Positions 62,319-64,000 of a stretch of 64,000 bases of DNA are shown piece after piece. Source of the stretch: Holacanthus passer (taxonomy: Eukaryota; Chordata; Actinopteri; Pomacanthidae); contig JAFREQ010000043.1 of assembly GCA_025331565.1 (NCBI GenBank), positions 6,920,676 to 6,984,675 of the forward strand. The letters run 5' to 3'. The position numbers and the translations under genes are program-made. The first letter of the stretch is position 1; each line of letters begins with the position of its first letter. Below the pieces are notes generated by a model, which was given only the letters and a program-made list of their open reading frames with translations, did not search any database and was not told the origin of the DNA.

Positions 62319-63479
62319 GAGGTGTATTGGACAATATACAATATCAAATACATTTATGGATTTAGACTCAGTGGACTTTAAAACAAAACAAACTAAACAA
62401 CTCTTCAAAAGACTTTATTTTTCAATAAGAAGCCACTGATTTATCACTATCAACTAGTTCTTTTTAATTCTCATATATGAACACATGCAGAAGCCATTAT
62501 TTTGCAGTGAGGAACAGTTTTGTCCTTGAACACGAAAGAAAAAGTAGCAATTTAAGATCATTTTATGAAAAGTCTAAAGCCCACGTAAAAACCAATGTAC
62601 AGCATATAATCAATGTTCAATGTTCAAAAGTTCAATGTAGACGCCCATAAAATCATTGAAATTGCATCACATCCATCCCAATCAACCAATACTAAACTCA
62701 AAAAATAAAAACATGGACGTAAAAAATATGAAAGTATAAAAATATGAAAATATAATCAAGATGGAGAAACAAATCATTAAAAACACAAAGTCTTCTGAAT
62801 CTCAATGTAATCACAGTCACATTGCTATAAATCCTGAATGAATAACAACACACCTCTATGAACATGAAGAACAATCATTATCAGAACAACAGCTGAACAT
62901 ATTTGCTCTAAATGTCAAAACAGTTTGGAAATGAACAGCATCAGGACTGTGCAGAGATCTTTCTCTACATGTCCAAAAGACATCACTTCTGCAATGTCAA
63001 AGTTAATGTCTCTGATCCCTAATCAATAAAATGCAAAAATGTCTACCAAAACAAACAAAAGAAAATGTCTCAGAATGTAATTTAAAAACAAGCAAATAAC
63101 AACAACGCTCAAAGAGAACAAAGACAACTTGACAAAAATGGTTGAGACCAAATCCAGAGGCCTCACATCTCCAATCTGGGTAATCAGGCTTCTGCCATTT
63201 CTCTCTGCTGACCAAACCTGAAACATCCACCAAAGAGATAAACAGCAAGGTTGTGACACCGATCAGTGATGACAAACAGTAGGACTGTCATATCATCTAT
63301 GCTTTTATGTTTGAATGCTCATTTTGGATTGTTTCACGAAAACATACCTTATTCACACTTCATGGTCTCAGTGGAGCTGCTTGGACCAGGTTGATCAGTG
63401 CTGGTGTAATGAAGTACTTTGTTAGCATTATTCAAAAAAGCTTACAATCAGGACATTATGTAGACATTTTAAAAAAGCT
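62319..63479 (-). other. 3'UTR of the right-edge gene (inferred)
   Basis: AT-rich, no coding features. It contains the second copy of the 200-bp direct repeat at 62835-63020. Confidence 0.45.
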
Positions 63480-63768
63480 TTACCAAATTGCTGATGTCTC
63501 TTCATCCCTTTCCTTCAGTTCATTGTAGTGTTTCTTCACCATCCCAAGTTCCACTGAAAAATCTAAAACATATTGTTACATGAAATTTCTTGAATTATTT
63601 CAAATAATCAATAACATTTCAATAACATATTTATTGTATTTTATTTCAATATGTTTCCTTTACCTGGGATTGAGTAACCATCTGTCTTGAGTGACAGCTC
63701 GATTGATTTCTGCAGTGTTTCCATCAGGTTCTTCGGATCTCCTCCTGTTTCAGCATCAAAATCTTTAT
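63480..63768 (-). CDS. unidentified gene, last two coding exons
   Basis: Exon 63768-63664 and terminal exon 63553-63480 join in phase (SIP/VELG) and end SAIW-stop. The peptide is hydrophilic and helical: ETGGDPKNLMETLQKSIELS, then VKKHYNELKERDEE. The acceptor of the first exon is AAGAG or TATAAG, which leaves its start uncertain by two bases. I do not recognise the family. The gene continues beyond the right edge or into 63769-64000, where I saw no further exon. Confidence 0.55.
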
Positions 63769-64000
63769 CTCTTATAACTCACACAGCCAAATATTGTGTT
63801 CAAAATTAACCAAATCTGATATGAAGTAACTGTAACAAAAGGGTTACATGCTTGTGACAGTGCCTGCAGTGTTTTTATTAGCAGTTTTCAGAATGATGCA
63901 TATTCAACTTAATTAACTTAATTAATGACGCAGCATCAGAGATAAAGAAAAAGATGTGCAGCAGAACATGTTTTAATACAGCAAAATCATTTGACATATT
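63769..64000. other. right-edge sequence
   Basis: AT-rich, probably an intron of the gene entering from the right. No feature is supported. Confidence 0.4.

Noticed and set aside
1..64000. tRNA, rRNA or microRNA genes
   Set aside because: No cloverleaf with A/B boxes or recognisable hairpin was identified by eye; a covariance-model scan was not possible.

Overview
This window is vertebrate nuclear DNA, almost certainly from a ray-finned fish of the percomorph type. It has vertebrate multi-exon genes with compact GT-AG introns, many long (CA)n tracts, and interspersed repeats of a kind I recognise from teleost genomes (MITEs, hAT-like elements, L2/CR1-like LINE debris). There are no bacterial-style operons. 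All gene models below were built by hand from splice sites and protein resemblance. For the four complete models the exon lengths add up to an intact reading frame.

Layout. (1) 1288-9976, minus: iqck (IQ motif containing K), eight coding exons with one large intron; the last exon was not found. (2) 12563-31565, minus: sun1, 22 coding exons giving about 1079 aa, with a long 3'UTR to a polyA signal near 10880 and a 9 kb first coding intron. Its upstream non-coding exon(s) and promoter probably lie between 34 and 37.2 kb, where two perfect SRF-type CArG boxes sit. (3) 38577-39565, plus: a small five-exon gene for a 167-aa secretory-pathway protein with a signal peptide, six cysteines in a saposin/canopy-like pattern and a C-terminal RDEL. 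(4) 41940-48328, plus: ccp110 (centriolar coiled-coil protein CP110), 13 coding exons, about 839 aa. (5) 51387-57002, minus: an intact seven-exon reading frame of about 904 aa that joins two tandem SAM domains and an acidic linker to a CACTA/EnSpm-like transposase. This is the best candidate here for something poorly described. (6) 57-62.3 kb: transposon-rich ground holding a non-autonomous hAT-like element with an 8-bp target duplication, L2/CR1-like reverse transcriptase debris and a fragment resembling a restriction-like endonuclease. (7) 63480-63768, minus: the last two exons of an unidentified gene that runs off the right edge.

Context. IQCK and CCP110 are close neighbours in mammals (human 16p12.3), so the window keeps that ancient linkage, with sun1 and the RDEL gene between them. 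CP110 is a centriole/cilium gene. SUN1 spans the inner nuclear membrane and, with KASH proteins, couples the nucleus to the cytoskeleton. The twin CArG boxes suggest a possible SRF (actin/mechanical) input to sun1, which is inference. Between genes the sequence is repeats and microsatellites; I saw no convincing RNA genes, CRISPR arrays or viral genes.
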